A stretch of DNA of 64,000 nt, from assembly GCA_958439205.1 (NCBI GenBank), contig OY288189.1, positions 2,805,001 to 2,869,000 of the forward strand, read 5' to 3'. How positions within the stretch are numbered: the first letter of the stretch is position 1; every line of letters begins with the position of its first letter. The notes under the pieces were generated by a model. The model was not told the DNA's origin, made no database searches, and worked only from the letters and a program-made list of their open reading frames with translations. Both the position numbers and the translations under genes were made by a program. This stretch comes from an uncultured Allorhizobium sp. Its GTDB lineage: Bacteria; Pseudomonadota; Alphaproteobacteria; Rhizobiales; Rhizobiaceae. Shown one piece after another: positions 27,552 to 37,926 of the stretch.

Positions 27552-29657
27552 ATGCGTCCCCATCTTCTCGATCCCCTCTTTGCCTCCGTGGCTTCGCTCA
27601 GCGGAGTCGGTCCCAAGCTCGCCCAGCTTCTCGCCACACTGCTCGGGCGCGAGGATGCCGAGGATACGCGGGTCGTCGACCTGCTGTTTCTCGCACCGCA
27701 CCGACTGATCGACCGGCGGCACCAGCCGGGCATCGCCTATGCGCAGCAGGGTTCGCTGGTGACCATCACCGGACGCATCGACCGCCACATGCCGCCTCCG
27801 CCGGGCAAGAACAACATGCCCTACCGCATCTTCCTGCATGACGAGACGGGGGAACTGGCGCTCACCTTCTTCCGGGTCAAGGGCAACTGGCTTGAAAAGG
27901 CATTGCCCGTCGACGAGATCGTGATGGTCTCAGGGAAAGTCGACTGGTTCAACGGTCGGCCATCCATGGTTCATCCCGACCTGATGGTGAAGGCGAGCGA
28001 GGCGGAGAACCTGCCACTGGTCGAGCCGGTCTATCCGCTGACGGCGGGGCTTGGTCCGAAAGTGTTGCGCAAGGCGGTCGAATCCGCCGTCGAGAAGATG
28101 CCGGAACTTGCCGAATGGGCGGATGCGGCGCTGGCGGCCAAACAGGGATTTGCCAGTGTGCGCGAGTGTATTGTCGCGCTCCACAATCCGCGCGACGAGA
28201 AGGATATCGAGCCGCAGGCACCAGCAAGGCGCAGGCTCGCCTATGACGAGTTTCTCGCCGGCCAGGTGTCCCTCGCCTTGGTGCGGCAGAAGCTGAGACG
28301 CGTGCCGGGCACACCGATCAAGCCTACGGGCGAACTCAGCGGAAAGATCCGCGCTGCCCTGCCCTTTACGCCCACCAACAGCCAGGTGGCGGCAATCGAC
28401 GATATCCTGAAGGATATGGCAACCGACCAGCGCATGTTACGGCTCGTCCAGGGTGACGTCGGCGCCGGCAAGACGCTGGTGGCGCTGTTTGCCATGGCAG
28501 CCGCTGTCGAGGCGGGTGGGCAAGCTGTGCTGATGGCGCCGACGGAAATCCTGGCGCGGCAGCATCACGCGACCCTTGCCAAGCTCGGTGCGGCGGCTGG
28601 CCTGAAGATCGAGGTCCTGACCGGGCGCACCAAGGGCAAGGAGCGCGAGGCGATCCTGGAGCGGATCGCCTCCGGCGAAGCGCAGATCGTCATCGGCACA
28701 CATGCGCTTTTCCAGGATGCCGTTGTCTACCGGAACCTCACACTCGCCGTAGTCGACGAGCAGCATCGCTTCGGCGTGCACCAGCGCCTGAGGCTGACCT
28801 CCAAAGGCATCTCGCCGCATATGCTGGTCATGACGGCCACACCGATCCCGCGCACGCTGGTGCTGGCTGCCTTCGGCGACATGGACGTCTCCAAGCTTAC
28901 CGAGAAGCCGGCAGGCCGCAAGCCGATCCAGACGGTGACCGTGCCGACCGAGCGCGTGCCTGATGTGATCGAACGGCTGCGGTCTGCCATTGCGGAGGGC
29001 AAGAAGGCCTATTGGATCTGCCCGCTGGTGGAGGAAACCGAGGAAAGCGAGTTGATGTCGGCCGAGGAGCGGCAAGCGGTGCTGGCACAGTTCATCAAGG
29101 CGCCGATCGGGCTGGTGCATGGGCGCATGGCGGGGCCGGAGAAGGATGCCGCGATGCTCGCCTTCAAGAACGGCGAGACGCGGCTCTTAGTCGCCACCAC
29201 CGTGGTCGAAGTTGGCGTCGATGTGCCCGATGCGACAATCATGGTGATCGAACATGCCGAACGCTTCGGTCTTGCCCAGCTGCACCAGCTGCGCGGCCGC
29301 GTGGGCCGTGGCGACGAGGCCTCGAGTTGTATCCTGCTCTACAAAGGACCGCTCGGCGAGACGGGTAAGGCGCGGCTGTCGATCCTGCGCGATTCGGAGG
29401 ATGGCTTCCTGATCGCCGAGGAGGATCTGAAGCTCAGAGGCGAAGGCGAGCTTTTGGGGACGCGACAGTCGGGCACCCCGGGCTTCAAGATTGCGAGCCT
29501 CGAGCATCACGGAGATCTTCTGGAAATCGCCCGCAAGGATGCGGCCTATCTGCTGGATCGAGACCCGGAACTGACCAGCGAACGTGGGGAAGCCGTCAGG
29601 ACGTTGCTCTATCTGCATCGTCGCGACGAGGCGATCCGCTTCCTGCATGCAGGGTGA
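27552..29657 (+). CDS. recG: ATP-dependent DNA helicase RecG
   Basis: Branched-DNA helicase that reverses stalled forks and processes Holliday junctions and R-loops. 701 residues from the ATG at 27552 (MRPHLLDPLF). The wedge domain is in the first 200 residues, with an OB-fold starting VTITGRIDRHMP. Motor motifs: Walker A GDVGAGKTLVALF near residue 303, DEQHRFG box II, and QLRGRVGRG as motif VI. An upstream in-frame start at 27513 adds 13 residues without a ribosome site. Confidence 0.96.
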   Translation: MRPHLLDPLFASVASLSGVGPKLAQLLATLLGREDAEDTRVVDLLFLAPHRLIDRRHQPGIAYAQQGSLVTITGRIDRHMPPPPGKNNMPYRIFLHDETGELALTFFRVKGNWLEKALPVDEIVMVSGKVDWFNGRPSMVHPDLMVKASEAENLPLVEPVYPLTAGLGPKVLRKAVESAVEKMPELAEWADAALAAKQGFASVRECIVALHNPRDEKDIEPQAPARRRLAYDEFLAGQVSLALVRQKLRRVPGTPIKPTGELSGKIRAALPFTPTNSQVAAIDDILKDMATDQRMLRLVQGDVGAGKTLVALFAMAAAVEAGGQAVLMAPTEILARQHHATLAKLGAAAGLKIEVLTGRTKGKEREAILERIASGEAQIVIGTHALFQDAVVYRNLTLAVVDEQHRFGVHQRLRLTSKGISPHMLVMTATPIPRTLVLAAFGDMDVSKLTEKPAGRKPIQTVTVPTERVPDVIERLRSAIAEGKKAYWICPLVEETEESELMSAEERQAVLAQFIKAPIGLVHGRMAGPEKDAAMLAFKNGETRLLVATTVVEVGVDVPDATIMVIEHAERFGLAQLHQLRGRVGRGDEASSCILLYKGPLGETGKARLSILRDSEDGFLIAEEDLKLRGEGELLGTRQSGTPGFKIASLEHHGDLLEIARKDAAYLLDRDPELTSERGEAVRTLLYLHRRDEAIRFLHAG

Positions 29658-29669
29658 GGAGCGACGTGT

Positions 29670-30398
29670 TCAGGAGCGACCGGCACGCTTGGGCGGCTCG
29701 ACCGAGTCGTCCGCCGCCAGGTCCTGGAATGCTGTCATGGCGTCTGCGACGGTCGGCTTGTATTCCGGCGTAACCAGACCGGCAGAGATCAGGAGTTTCA
29801 CACCCTCTTCCGGGCTCATGTCGAGCAGCATCAGCTTGCTGCGTGGCACGAACATCAGGAATCCGGCGGTCGGCACAGGCGTCGGCGCGAGGAACACGGC
29901 GACCATTTCCTCACCATCCTGGTTGAGCTTGGCTGCAATCTCGCCCTTGGCATCCGTCGAGATGAAGACCAGCGCCCAGGTGCCGGCGCGCGGAAACTCG
30001 ATCAGGCCGACTTTCTTGAACGAATTGCCCTGCTCTTTCAAAACCGTCTCGAAGATCTGCTTGGTGCTCTTGTAGACGGTTCGGACAAGCGGCATTCGGT
30101 TCAGGATGTTTTCGCTGTAGGAGACGATCGAGCGGCCGATCAGGTTTCGGCCGAGAAAGCCGACAAGCGTGATGAATAGGATGGCGATGAGAAGTCCGGT
30201 GCCGGGCACGGCGAACTTCAGATAGGCCTCCGGATTGTAGCGATCCGGCAGATAGGGCTTCACCCAACTGTCTGCCCAGCGGATGAAGGTCCAGGTCAGG
30301 TAGATGGTGATCGCCATCGGCGCGCAAATGATCAAGCCGGTCAGGAAGTTGTTCCTGAGCCTCGTTGCCATCGAAATCCTGTCAGAACCTTCGGTCAT
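29670..30398 (-). CDS. DUF502 family inner-membrane protein
   Basis: 242 residues if started at 30398. Two spans near the N-terminus (NFLTGLIICAPMAITIYL and a second at about residues 65-90), then a soluble domain with the DUF502 sequence (RTVYKSTKQIFETV, VFVPRSKLMLLDMSPEEGVK). The family has no assigned biochemical function. Alternative starts exist at 30437 and at 30371 (AGGA 5 bp before it); 30398 gives the N-terminus most like rhizobial homologues. It is convergent with recG and follows glmS on the minus strand. Confidence 0.82.
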   Translation of the reverse strand: MTEGSDRISMATRLRNNFLTGLIICAPMAITIYLTWTFIRWADSWVKPYLPDRYNPEAYLKFAVPGTGLLIAILFITLVGFLGRNLIGRSIVSYSENILNRMPLVRTVYKSTKQIFETVLKEQGNSFKKVGLIEFPRAGTWALVFISTDAKGEIAAKLNQDGEEMVAVFLAPTPVPTAGFLMFVPRSKLMLLDMSPEEGVKLLISAGLVTPEYKPTVADAMTAFQDLAADDSVEPPKRAGRS

Positions 30399-30473
30399 GC
30401 CCACCGTCATTGTGCAGTGCCGTAACGCTGCGGACAATGCCGGAGTGACACCTATGGCGCAAGAGCTAGAATT

Positions 30474-30491
30474 GGGGCAGCAGCCTGCCCC
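30474..30491 (-). terminator. Hairpin after glmS
   Basis: GGGGCAG (30474-30480) pairs with CTGCCCC (30485-30491) across a 4-base loop, 9 bp beyond the glmS stop. The T run on the minus strand is poor. Confidence 0.35.
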
Positions 30492-30500
30492 GATCCGGGA

Positions 30501-32327
30501 TCACTCGACCGTGACGGACTTAGCGAGATTGCGCGGCTGGTCGACGTCTGTGCCCATGAAGACGGCGGTGTGATAGGCGAGCAGTTGGATCGGGATCGAA
30601 TAGATCATCGGCGAGACGATCTCGGCGACCACAGGCAGAACGATCGTCGCCATGGTCGGGAGCTTGGAGGCGGCCGCCCCCTTCTCGTCGGTGATGAAGA
30701 TGATCTTGCCGCCGCGGGCTGCCACTTCCTGCATGTTCGACACGGTCTTTTCAAAGAAGCGATCGAAGGGCGCAATGACGATGACGGGCATGTTTTCGTC
30801 GATCAGGGCGATCGGGCCGTGCTTCAGCTCGCCGGCGGCATAACCTTCGGCGTGGATATAGGAGATTTCCTTCAGCTTCAGCGCGCCTTCGAGCGCGAGC
30901 GGATAGCTGGTGCCACGGCCGAGATAGAGCACGTCCTTGAACTTGGAGAGATCGCGCGAGAGAGCCTCGATCTGCGGCTGCACCGCGTTCAGGACCTGGC
31001 TCATGATGCGCGGCATTTCTGCCAGGCTCTTCACCAGCTGCTTTTCTTCCGCTTCTGTCAGCGTGCCACGGGCACGACCGGCGGCAAGCGCCAGCGAAGC
31101 GAGCACGGCGAGCTGGCAGGTGAAGGCCTTGGTCGAGGCGACGCCGATTTCCGGGCCGGCGAGGATCGGGAAAACGGCATCCGCTTCGCGGGCGATCGTC
31201 GATTCCTTGACGTTGACGACGGCACCGATCTTCAGGCCGTTGTCGCGGCAATAGCGCAGCGAAGCGAGCGTATCGGCGGTTTCACCGGACTGCGAAATGA
31301 ATAGCGCCGCCTGGTCCTTCGACAGCGGCATTTCGCGGTAACGGAACTCCGAGGCGACATCGATCTCGACCGGCAGTCGGGCGTAACGCTCGAACCAGTA
31401 TTTGCCGACGAGGCCGGCCAGATAGGCTGTGCCGCAGGCTGAGATGGCGAGGCCGCGCAGGTTGGCGAAATCGATCTCGTTTGCCGAGCCCCGAACAGTG
31501 TGATTGGCGAAGTCGACATAGTGCGACAGAGCGTGGGAGATCACTTCCGGCTGTTCGTAGATCTCCTTCTCCATGAAGTGGCGATGATTGCCCTTGTCGA
31601 TCATGTAGGCGCTGGCTGAGGAGATCTGCACCGGGCGATCGACCGGATTGCCGTCGATATCGAAGATGTGGGCGCCCTGCTTGCCGATGACGGCCCAGTC
31701 ACCGTCATGCAGATAGGCGATGCGGTTGGTGAAAGGTGACAGCGCAATCGCGTCAGAGCCGAGGAACATCTCGCCATCGCCGAAGCCGATCGCGAGCGGT
31801 GGGCCGGAGCGGGCTGCCATGATCGTCGAGGGATCATCGCTGAAGATGACGGCGAGCGCATAGGCGCCGGTCACATGCCGCAGCATCTCGTGCATGGCTT
31901 CGCGGCGGCCAAGACCCTGACGGCGATACTTGGCCAGCAACTGGGCGACGACTTCGGTGTCCGTCTGCGTGGTGAAGATCGCACCCTCGGCCGCGAGCTC
32001 TTCCTTGATCTCGGAGAAATTCTCGATGATGCCGTTATGGACGACAGCGACGCCATCGACGAAATGCGGATGGGCGTTCGTCTCGTTCGGCACGCCATGG
32101 GTTGCCCAGCGGGTGTGGGCGATGCCGATATTGCCCGGGAGCGGATCGCCGGCGAGCTTGCTCTCAAGATTGAAGAGCTTGCCTTCGGCGCGGCGGCGGT
32201 CGAGCTTGCCGTCGTTGATGGTGGCGACGCCGGCAGAATCATAGCCGCGATATTCGAGCCGTTTCAAGGCGTCGACCAGACGCTCCGCCACGGGCTTGTT
32301 ACCGACGATGCCGACGATGCCGCACAT
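30501..32327 (-). CDS. glmS: Glutamine-fructose-6-phosphate aminotransferase (isomerising)
   Basis: Makes glucosamine-6-phosphate, the first committed step to UDP-GlcNAc. 608 residues from the ATG at 32327: MCGIVGIVG places the nucleophile Cys as residue 2, which fixes the start. The N-terminal glutaminase domain is followed by two SIS domains (FISQSGETADT near residue 348; the second in LYLGRGTSYPLALEGALKLKE). The C-terminus ends in DVDQPRNLAKSVTVE, the usual active-site tail. glmU lies directly upstream on the same strand, so the two steps of the pathway are co-located. Confidence 0.98.
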   Translation of the reverse strand: MCGIVGIVGNKPVAERLVDALKRLEYRGYDSAGVATINDGKLDRRRAEGKLFNLESKLAGDPLPGNIGIAHTRWATHGVPNETNAHPHFVDGVAVVHNGIIENFSEIKEELAAEGAIFTTQTDTEVVAQLLAKYRRQGLGRREAMHEMLRHVTGAYALAVIFSDDPSTIMAARSGPPLAIGFGDGEMFLGSDAIALSPFTNRIAYLHDGDWAVIGKQGAHIFDIDGNPVDRPVQISSASAYMIDKGNHRHFMEKEIYEQPEVISHALSHYVDFANHTVRGSANEIDFANLRGLAISACGTAYLAGLVGKYWFERYARLPVEIDVASEFRYREMPLSKDQAALFISQSGETADTLASLRYCRDNGLKIGAVVNVKESTIAREADAVFPILAGPEIGVASTKAFTCQLAVLASLALAAGRARGTLTEAEEKQLVKSLAEMPRIMSQVLNAVQPQIEALSRDLSKFKDVLYLGRGTSYPLALEGALKLKEISYIHAEGYAAGELKHGPIALIDENMPVIVIAPFDRFFEKTVSNMQEVAARGGKIIFITDEKGAAASKLPTMATIVLPVVAEIVSPMIYSIPIQLLAYHTAVFMGTDVDQPRNLAKSVTVE

Positions 32328-32465
32328 GCAATTCTCCGTTTCATATCCATTACGCGGACTGTTCCTAGCGGTTCCGCCGCAATAGGCAATCGCACCTGAG
32401 GTCAAATTGCGTTTCGTCTCGTAATGCAACGCAGCATTACAAGTGGTGAAGTTGGTTTTGGGCTG

Positions 32466-33827
32466 TTACTTGCCGGACTTCTTGGCGGCCTTGATTGCCA
32501 GATTGCGCTCGCGGATGACGGCCGCGCGGCCTGGCTTCATCTCCTGGCGGGCACGACCGAAGGCGAGCGCGTCGGCTGGCACATCCTCGGTGATCACGCT
32601 GCCCGAGGCTATGAGAGCACCATCGCCGATCGAGACGGGGGCAACGAGCGATGAATTGGAGCCGATAAAGGCGCCTGCCCCAATCCGGGTTTCGTGCTTG
32701 TTCACGCCATCATAGTTGCAAGTAATCGTGCCGGCGCCGATATTGGTTTCGGCACCCACGACGGCGTCGCCGATATAGGTCAGATGATTGACCTTGGCGC
32801 CCTTGCCGATATCGGCCTTCTTCACTTCACAAAAATTGCCGACCTTGGAGCCTTCGGCGAGGTTGGCGCCGGGACGCAGACGGGCGAATGGTCCGACGGT
32901 CGCACCGGCGGACACATGGGCGCCTTCGAGATGCGAGAAGGCATGGATGACAGCGCCGCCCTCGACGGTGACACCGGGGCCGAAGACGACATTCGGCTCG
33001 ATGAGGGCATCCTGACCAATGACCGTGTCGTGGCTGAGGAAGACCGTTTCCGGTGCAATCATCGTCACACCCGAGACCATGAGCTCGTGTCGGCGGCGAT
33101 CCTGCCAGAGGCGCTCGATCACAGCGAGTTCGGCGCGGTTATTGCAGCCGGTCAGCTCGCTTTCCGGCGCATCGACGGCGACCGCCTTGCCGCGCAGGGA
33201 ACGGGCGATCTCGACGAGGTCGGTCAGGTAGTATTCGCCCTTGGCATTGCTGTTGCCGATCCGGCTCAGGAGGTCGAGCGCCTTCTGACCGTTGATGGCC
33301 ATGAGGCCGCTGTTGCACCAGGTGACGGCACGCTCGGCCTCGGTCGCATCCTTTTCCTCACGGATTGCAACCAACTCGCCGTTCTCCACCAACAACCGGC
33401 CATACCCCGTGGGGTTGTTCGTGTGAAAGCCGATGACCGCGACATCCGCGCCGTCTGCGAGCGCTTCACGGGCAGCCTTGAGTGGGGCAGCAGTGATCAG
33501 GGGAACGTCGCCATAGGCAACCAGGATTTCATCATAACCACGAGCAATTGCCTCGCGGGCCATGAGCACGGCGTGGCCGGTGCCGAGGCGTTCTGTCTGC
33601 AGGACGCTTTCGACGGTGAGTTCGCCGATCTTGGCCGCGGCCTCGACCTTTTCCGCATCACGTCCGAGAACCAGAGCCACATCCGAGACACCGGAGGCTG
33701 CGATCGACGCCATGACATGCGCAATCATCGGACGTCCGCCGACCGGGTGCAGGACCTTGGACATCGAGGACTTCATCCGGGTGCTGTCGCCGGCAGCAAG
33801 GACGATGGCAAGGCAGGTGCGGGTCAT
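32466..33827 (-). CDS. glmU: Bifunctional GlcNAc-1-P uridyltransferase / glucosamine-1-P acetyltransferase
   Basis: Last two steps of UDP-GlcNAc synthesis. 453 residues. The N-terminal Rossmann domain has the nucleotide loop [18 protein letters not shown] (Ser where many homologues have Gly). The C-terminal left-handed beta helix has hexapeptide repeats ([19 protein letters not shown] broken over several turns) and the acetyl-CoA region [17 protein letters not shown]. glmS follows 138 bp downstream in the same direction. Confidence 0.97.
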   Translation of the reverse strand: MTRTCLAIVLAAGDSTRMKSSMSKVLHPVGGRPMIAHVMASIAASGVSDVALVLGRDAEKVEAAAKIGELTVESVLQTERLGTGHAVLMAREAIARGYDEILVAYGDVPLITAAPLKAAREALADGADVAVIGFHTNNPTGYGRLLVENGELVAIREEKDATEAERAVTWCNSGLMAINGQKALDLLSRIGNSNAKGEYYLTDLVEIARSLRGKAVAVDAPESELTGCNNRAELAVIERLWQDRRRHELMVSGVTMIAPETVFLSHDTVIGQDALIEPNVVFGPGVTVEGGAVIHAFSHLEGAHVSAGATVGPFARLRPGANLAEGSKVGNFCEVKKADIGKGAKVNHLTYIGDAVVGAETNIGAGTITCNYDGVNKHETRIGAGAFIGSNSSLVAPVSIGDGALIASGSVITEDVPADALAFGRARQEMKPGRAAVIRERNLAIKAAKKSGK

Positions 33828-33900
33828 GGATGGCTCCGGGCATGAGAAACGCGATTCTCACTAACGCCCGAGACGCAGGGCTGCAAGACCGGCGTTGCCG

Positions 33901-34653
33901 TCAGCTCCGATTGGCGGCCGCGTCGGCGGCCTTCAGGGCGGTGATGCGGCCGAGCTGGACGACTTTCTCCGTTGCGGCGCGGGCAGCGTCCGCATCCTTC
34001 TTCTCGATTGCATCGACGATTGCCAGATGCGTCTCGATGATCGACTCGCCCCGCCCTGCCAATTTCGGGTCGAAGGCCAGCGTGAAGGCGCCGTCGAGGG
34101 CGGCCTTCAAGAAGCCGATCATGCTTTCGAGAAAGGGATTGGCGCCGACGAGGGTGAGCAGCACATGGAAACGCAGGTCTGCCTCCACCTGGCTCTGCCA
34201 GTCGAGATCTTCCGATCCGAGCAGGTGTACATAGCGCCGCAATTCGGCGCAGTCCTCGGGCGTTGCGCGCAGGGCGGCGTAAGCGGCAGAAGCAGGCTCG
34301 AAGACCAGGCGCACGTCATAGAGGTGGTCGATGAACTCGCGGGTGACGCCCGCCTTGAAATGCCAGCGAAGAACGTCTTCGTCGATCAGGTTCCAATGGC
34401 AGCGATCGGTCACCCTGGTGCCGACGCGTGACTTTGCGACGACCAGGCCCTTGGCGGTCAGCGTTTTCATCGCTTCTCGCAGGACCGAACGCGACACGTC
34501 GAACTGCGATTCCAGCTCGGTGTCGCCGGGCAAGGGTTCACCGATCTCAAACTGCCCGCCGACGATCGCGAGGCCCAGTTGATCGACCACCCGGGCATGG
34601 CTGGTGCGGAGATTCGTGACGATCTTCAGATCCCGAACTTCATCCTTGCGCAT
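33901..34653 (-). CDS. FadR-subfamily GntR transcriptional regulator
   Basis: 250 residues. The N-terminal winged helix-turn-helix spans about residues 20-85, with the GntR signature LPGDTELESQFDVSRSVLREAM. The C-terminal all-helical FCD domain (about 105-235) has the metal/ligand histidines in FHVLLTLVGANPF and ETHLAIVDAIEKKD. FCD regulators usually respond to carboxylates or sugar acids; the effector here is unknown. It lies between glmU and the nucleoside-type ABC transporter, all minus strand, 150 bp downstream of the binding-protein gene, so it may control that transporter. Confidence 0.88.
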   Translation of the reverse strand: MRKDEVRDLKIVTNLRTSHARVVDQLGLAIVGGQFEIGEPLPGDTELESQFDVSRSVLREAMKTLTAKGLVVAKSRVGTRVTDRCHWNLIDEDVLRWHFKAGVTREFIDHLYDVRLVFEPASAAYAALRATPEDCAELRRYVHLLGSEDLDWQSQVEADLRFHVLLTLVGANPFLESMIGFLKAALDGAFTLAFDPKLAGRGESIIETHLAIVDAIEKKDADAARAATEKVVQLGRITALKAADAAANRS

Positions 34654-34757
34654 CCGTCACCAGTCCCCACTGTACCTTGGGACGGCTTGTTATATGAAAC
34701 AGCAAAGATCGTGAAGTGAGTACTCAAGAATTTTCCGATTCACGGGAAAGCTAAAAA

Positions 34758-34782
34758 GAAAGGGCGCCAAAGGCGCCCTTTC
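34758..34782 (-). terminator. Terminator of the BMP transporter operon
   Basis: GAAAGGGCGCC (34758-34768) pairs with GGCGCCCTTTC (34772-34782) around AAA, followed on the minus strand by TTTTT. The ten-base arms AAAGGGCGCC/GGCGCCCTTT recur in the terminator at 51163. Confidence 0.82.
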
Positions 34783-34803
34783 CGCAAGTCTGAACCGCAA
34801 AAC

Positions 34804-35877
34804 TTACTGCGGAAGCTTGTCGTCTACACCTTCGATGTAGAAGTTCATGCCAAGGATGGTGCCGTCGTCAGCCGACTCACCTTCCTTCAGCCAGGCCGAA
34901 CCATCCTGCTTGTTGATCGGGCCGGAGAAGGGCTTCAGCTCGCCAGACTTGATCTTGGCTTCGCTGTCCATTGCCATCGCCTTCACGTCGTCAGGCATGT
35001 TGGTGTAGGGGGCCATGGACAGGATACCGTCCTTCAGGCCGTCGAAGGTCTGAGCGGAGGACCAAGTGCCGTCGATCACGGCCTGGGTGCGCTTGATGTA
35101 GTAAGGCGCCCAGGTGTCGACGATGGCGCTGAGCTGCGCGGTCGGGCCGGCGGCGATCATGTCGGAGGCCTGGCCGAATGCCTTCAGGCCGCGCTCTTCA
35201 GCAACCTGCATCGGAGCGGTCGTGTCGGTGTGCTGGGTGAGCACATCGACGCCCTGGTCGAAGAGAGCCTTGGCGGCATCAGCTTCCTTGCCCGGGTCGA
35301 ACCAGGTGTTGACCCAGATGACCTTCAGCTTGAATTCCGGGTTGACGGTGCGAGCGCCATGCAGGAACGCGTTGATGCCGGCGACGACTTCCGGGATCGG
35401 GAAGGAGGCGATGTAGCCGGCAACGCCGGTCTTCGACATCTTGCCGGCGATCTGACCGTTGATGAAGCGGCCTTCATAGAAGCGCGAGTTGTAGGTGGCG
35501 ACGTTGGCAGCGGTCTTGTAGCCGGTCGCATGCTCGAACTTCACGTCCGGGAACTTCTCTGCAACCTTCAAAGTCGCGTCCATGAAGCCGAACGAGGTCG
35601 TGAAGACCAGGGCGCAGCCGGAGCGGGCCATGCGCTCGATGGCGCGCTCGGCATCCGGGCCTTCCGGCACGTTTTCGAGGTAAGGCGTTTCGATCTTGTC
35701 GCCGAAATGCGCCTGGAGCTGCTGGCGGCCGATGTCGTGGGCCTGGGTCCAGCCGCCGTCGGTCTTGGAGCCGACGTGGACGAAGCAGACCTTCGTCTTG
35801 TCCTGGGCGGCGGCCGGTGCCGCGACGCCGACGATTGCGGCTGCCGAGGCGGCAAGCGCGAGGAGGATGTTCTTCAT
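34804..35877 (-). CDS. BMP family ABC transporter substrate-binding protein
   Basis: 357 residues with a signal peptide ending in GVAAPAAAQ. The mature domain matches the BMP/PnrA group (VCFVHVGSKTDGGWTQAH, and FTTSFGFMDATLKVAEKFPDVKFEHATG in parts), which bind purine nucleosides in characterised cases. It is the first and most distal-reading gene relative to permeases: transcription order is ATPase, permease, permease, binding protein, all on the minus strand. The 39-bp gap to the permease suggests one transcript, ended by the terminator at 34758. Confidence 0.9.
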   Translation of the reverse strand: MKNILLALAASAAAIVGVAAPAAAQDKTKVCFVHVGSKTDGGWTQAHDIGRQQLQAHFGDKIETPYLENVPEGPDAERAIERMARSGCALVFTTSFGFMDATLKVAEKFPDVKFEHATGYKTAANVATYNSRFYEGRFINGQIAGKMSKTGVAGYIASFPIPEVVAGINAFLHGARTVNPEFKLKVIWVNTWFDPGKEADAAKALFDQGVDVLTQHTDTTAPMQVAEERGLKAFGQASDMIAAGPTAQLSAIVDTWAPYYIKRTQAVIDGTWSSAQTFDGLKDGILSMAPYTNMPDDVKAMAMDSEAKIKSGELKPFSGPINKQDGSAWLKEGESADDGTILGMNFYIEGVDDKLPQ

Positions 35878-35917
35878 GATGTACCCCTGTCTGGTTAGGT
35901 TGAAGCTTTTGTTTTGA

Positions 35918-36838
35918 TTATCTATCCGGCACGAACGGCTTGCCGAGGCAGGCCGGCGTGTTGATCAGCGTCGTGCGGCGATTATGGGAGATTATAATCA
36001 GCACGACAATGGTCGCCGCATAGGGCAATGCGGACAGAAATTGCGAGGGCAGACCGATGCCAAGAGCCTGGGCATGGAGCTGGCCGATGGTGACGGCGCC
36101 GAAGAGATAGCCGCCGGCCAGCACCCGCCAGGGCCGCCATGCGGCGAAGACGACAAGAGCAAGCGCGATCCAGCCGCGGCCGGCCGACATGTTTTCCACC
36201 CATTGCGGCGTGTAGACGAGCGACAGCTGCGCACCGGCAAGGCCTGCACAGGCGCCACCGAACATCACGGCGAGATAGCGGGTGCGAATGACCGGAAGTC
36301 CGAGCGTGTGGGCCGAGCCGTGGCTGTCGCCGATGGCGCGCAACTTCAAGCCGGAGCGGCTCTTGAACAGGTACCAGTTCACGCCAGCCACGAGGAGGAT
36401 GGAGAGGTAGAAGAACAGGTCCTGGGCAAAGAGGATCGGGCCGATGACCGGGATATCGGAAAGGAGCGGGATGACGATCGGCTGCATCTTGACGCCCGGC
36501 ACACCGACGACACTTTCGCCGACCATGCCGGAGACGCCGAGGCCGAGAATGGTCAGCGCAAGACCCGTGGCGACCTGGTTGGCGACGAGGGTCAGGGTCA
36601 GGAAGCCGAAGAGCAGCGAGAACAGAGCGCCTGTCGCGATGCCCGCCAGCACGCCGATATAGGGCGAACCGGTCAAGTTGGTGGCGATGAAGGCGCAGAC
36701 GGCGCCGATGATCATCATGCCTTCGACGCCGAGGTTCAGCACTCCCGAGCGCTCGGCAACGAGCTCACCCATGGCGGCGATGACCAGAGGTGTGGATGCC
36801 GTGATGATGGTCAGAAGGATGGCTTCAAACATCGTCAC
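35918..36838 (-). CDS. ABC transporter permease (nucleoside/sugar type)
   Basis: 306 residues, about eight to nine membrane spans, of the BPD_transp_2 type used by ribose-like and nucleoside importers. Characteristic pieces are LNLGVEGMMIIGAV near the N-terminus and GLKLRAIGDSHGSAHTLGL in the cytoplasmic coupling loop. Its start overlaps the end of the next-upstream permease gene by 4 bp (ATGA), showing translational coupling. It forms the heteromeric channel with the 363-residue permease. Confidence 0.9.
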   Translation of the reverse strand: MTMFEAILLTIITASTPLVIAAMGELVAERSGVLNLGVEGMMIIGAVCAFIATNLTGSPYIGVLAGIATGALFSLLFGFLTLTLVANQVATGLALTILGLGVSGMVGESVVGVPGVKMQPIVIPLLSDIPVIGPILFAQDLFFYLSILLVAGVNWYLFKSRSGLKLRAIGDSHGSAHTLGLPVIRTRYLAVMFGGACAGLAGAQLSLVYTPQWVENMSAGRGWIALALVVFAAWRPWRVLAGGYLFGAVTIGQLHAQALGIGLPSQFLSALPYAATIVVLIIISHNRRTTLINTPACLGKPFVPDR

Positions 36839-37926
36839 GCACCCTTCGACGCAGTGTTGCGGGCGCGATCAAATACGAGGCGCACTTTATAGAGGATGAG
36901 TGTGTCGCAGGAGAGCACGAAGAACAGCAACAACCCCTGGAAGACGCGCGTCACCTTGTCGGAGACGCCAATCGACAGCTGTGCGCCCTCACCGCCAAGA
37001 TAGGTGAGCGCCAGCACGAAGCCGGAGGCGATGATGCCGAGCGGATTGAGGCGGCCGAGGAAGGCGACGATGATGGCGGTGAAGCCATAACCCGGTGAAA
37101 TGGTCGGCTGCAGGTGACCGATCGAGCCTGAGACTTCCGAGATCCCGGCAAGCCCCGCGAGCGCGCCGGAGAACATCATCGAAAACCAGACCATCTTGCG
37201 GGACGAGAAGCCGGCAAAGCGCCCTGCCCGTTCGGACTGGCCAAGCACCACGACCTGGAAGCCCTTCAGCGTGTAGCGCATCATGAACCAGACGGCGACG
37301 GCAGCCAGCAGCGCGAAGATAATGCCGAGATGGGCGCGGCCAGACGACAGGATTTCCGGCAAAACGGCTTCTGATACGAAGGACCGCGACTGCGGGAAGT
37401 TATAGCCCGCCGGATCCTTCCAGATGCCGCGGGTCAGCCAGTCGAGGAGAAGCTGGGCAATATAGACCAGCATCAGGCTGGTCAGGATCTCATTGGTGTT
37501 GAAACGGGTCTTCAACAGCGCCGGGATCGCGGCATAGGCAGCGCCACCGATCGCGCCCATCACCAGCATCAGCGGCAGAAGCAGCGGCGAGGTCCACTCA
37601 TAGAAGGTGATCGGCAGGATGGAGCCGACGATCGCACCGGCGATGAACTGGCCTTCGGCGCCGATATTCCAGTTGTTCGAGCGATAACAGACGGACAGGC
37701 CAACGCCGATCAGGATCAGCGGTGCCGCTTTGACCGCGAGCTCATGCAGCGACCAGACCTCGAGCAGCGGCTCGATGAAGAAGCTGAAAAGGGCGGAGAC
37801 CGGGTCCTTGCCGAGCAGCGCGAACATGATGCCGCCGAAAAAGACGGTCAATGCCAGCGCCAGAAGCGGCGAGACGATGGCAAAGAGGTTCGACTGGCGG
37901 GAGCGGCGTTCAAGTTCAATGCGCAT
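36835..37926 (-). CDS. ABC transporter permease (nucleoside/sugar type)
   Basis: 363 residues from the ATG at 37926 (MRIELERRSR); this start lies inside the last codons of the ATPase gene (11-bp overlap), a sign of coupling. About nine membrane spans, with the family pieces NWNIGAEGQFIAGAI and GFTAIIVAFLGRLNPLGI. It pairs with the 306-residue permease. Substrate, inferred from the BMP-type binding protein, is probably a nucleoside. Confidence 0.9.
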   Translation of the reverse strand: MRIELERRSRQSNLFAIVSPLLALALTVFFGGIMFALLGKDPVSALFSFFIEPLLEVWSLHELAVKAAPLILIGVGLSVCYRSNNWNIGAEGQFIAGAIVGSILPITFYEWTSPLLLPLMLVMGAIGGAAYAAIPALLKTRFNTNEILTSLMLVYIAQLLLDWLTRGIWKDPAGYNFPQSRSFVSEAVLPEILSSGRAHLGIIFALLAAVAVWFMMRYTLKGFQVVVLGQSERAGRFAGFSSRKMVWFSMMFSGALAGLAGISEVSGSIGHLQPTISPGYGFTAIIVAFLGRLNPLGIIASGFVLALTYLGGEGAQLSIGVSDKVTRVFQGLLLFFVLSCDTLILYKVRLVFDRARNTASKGA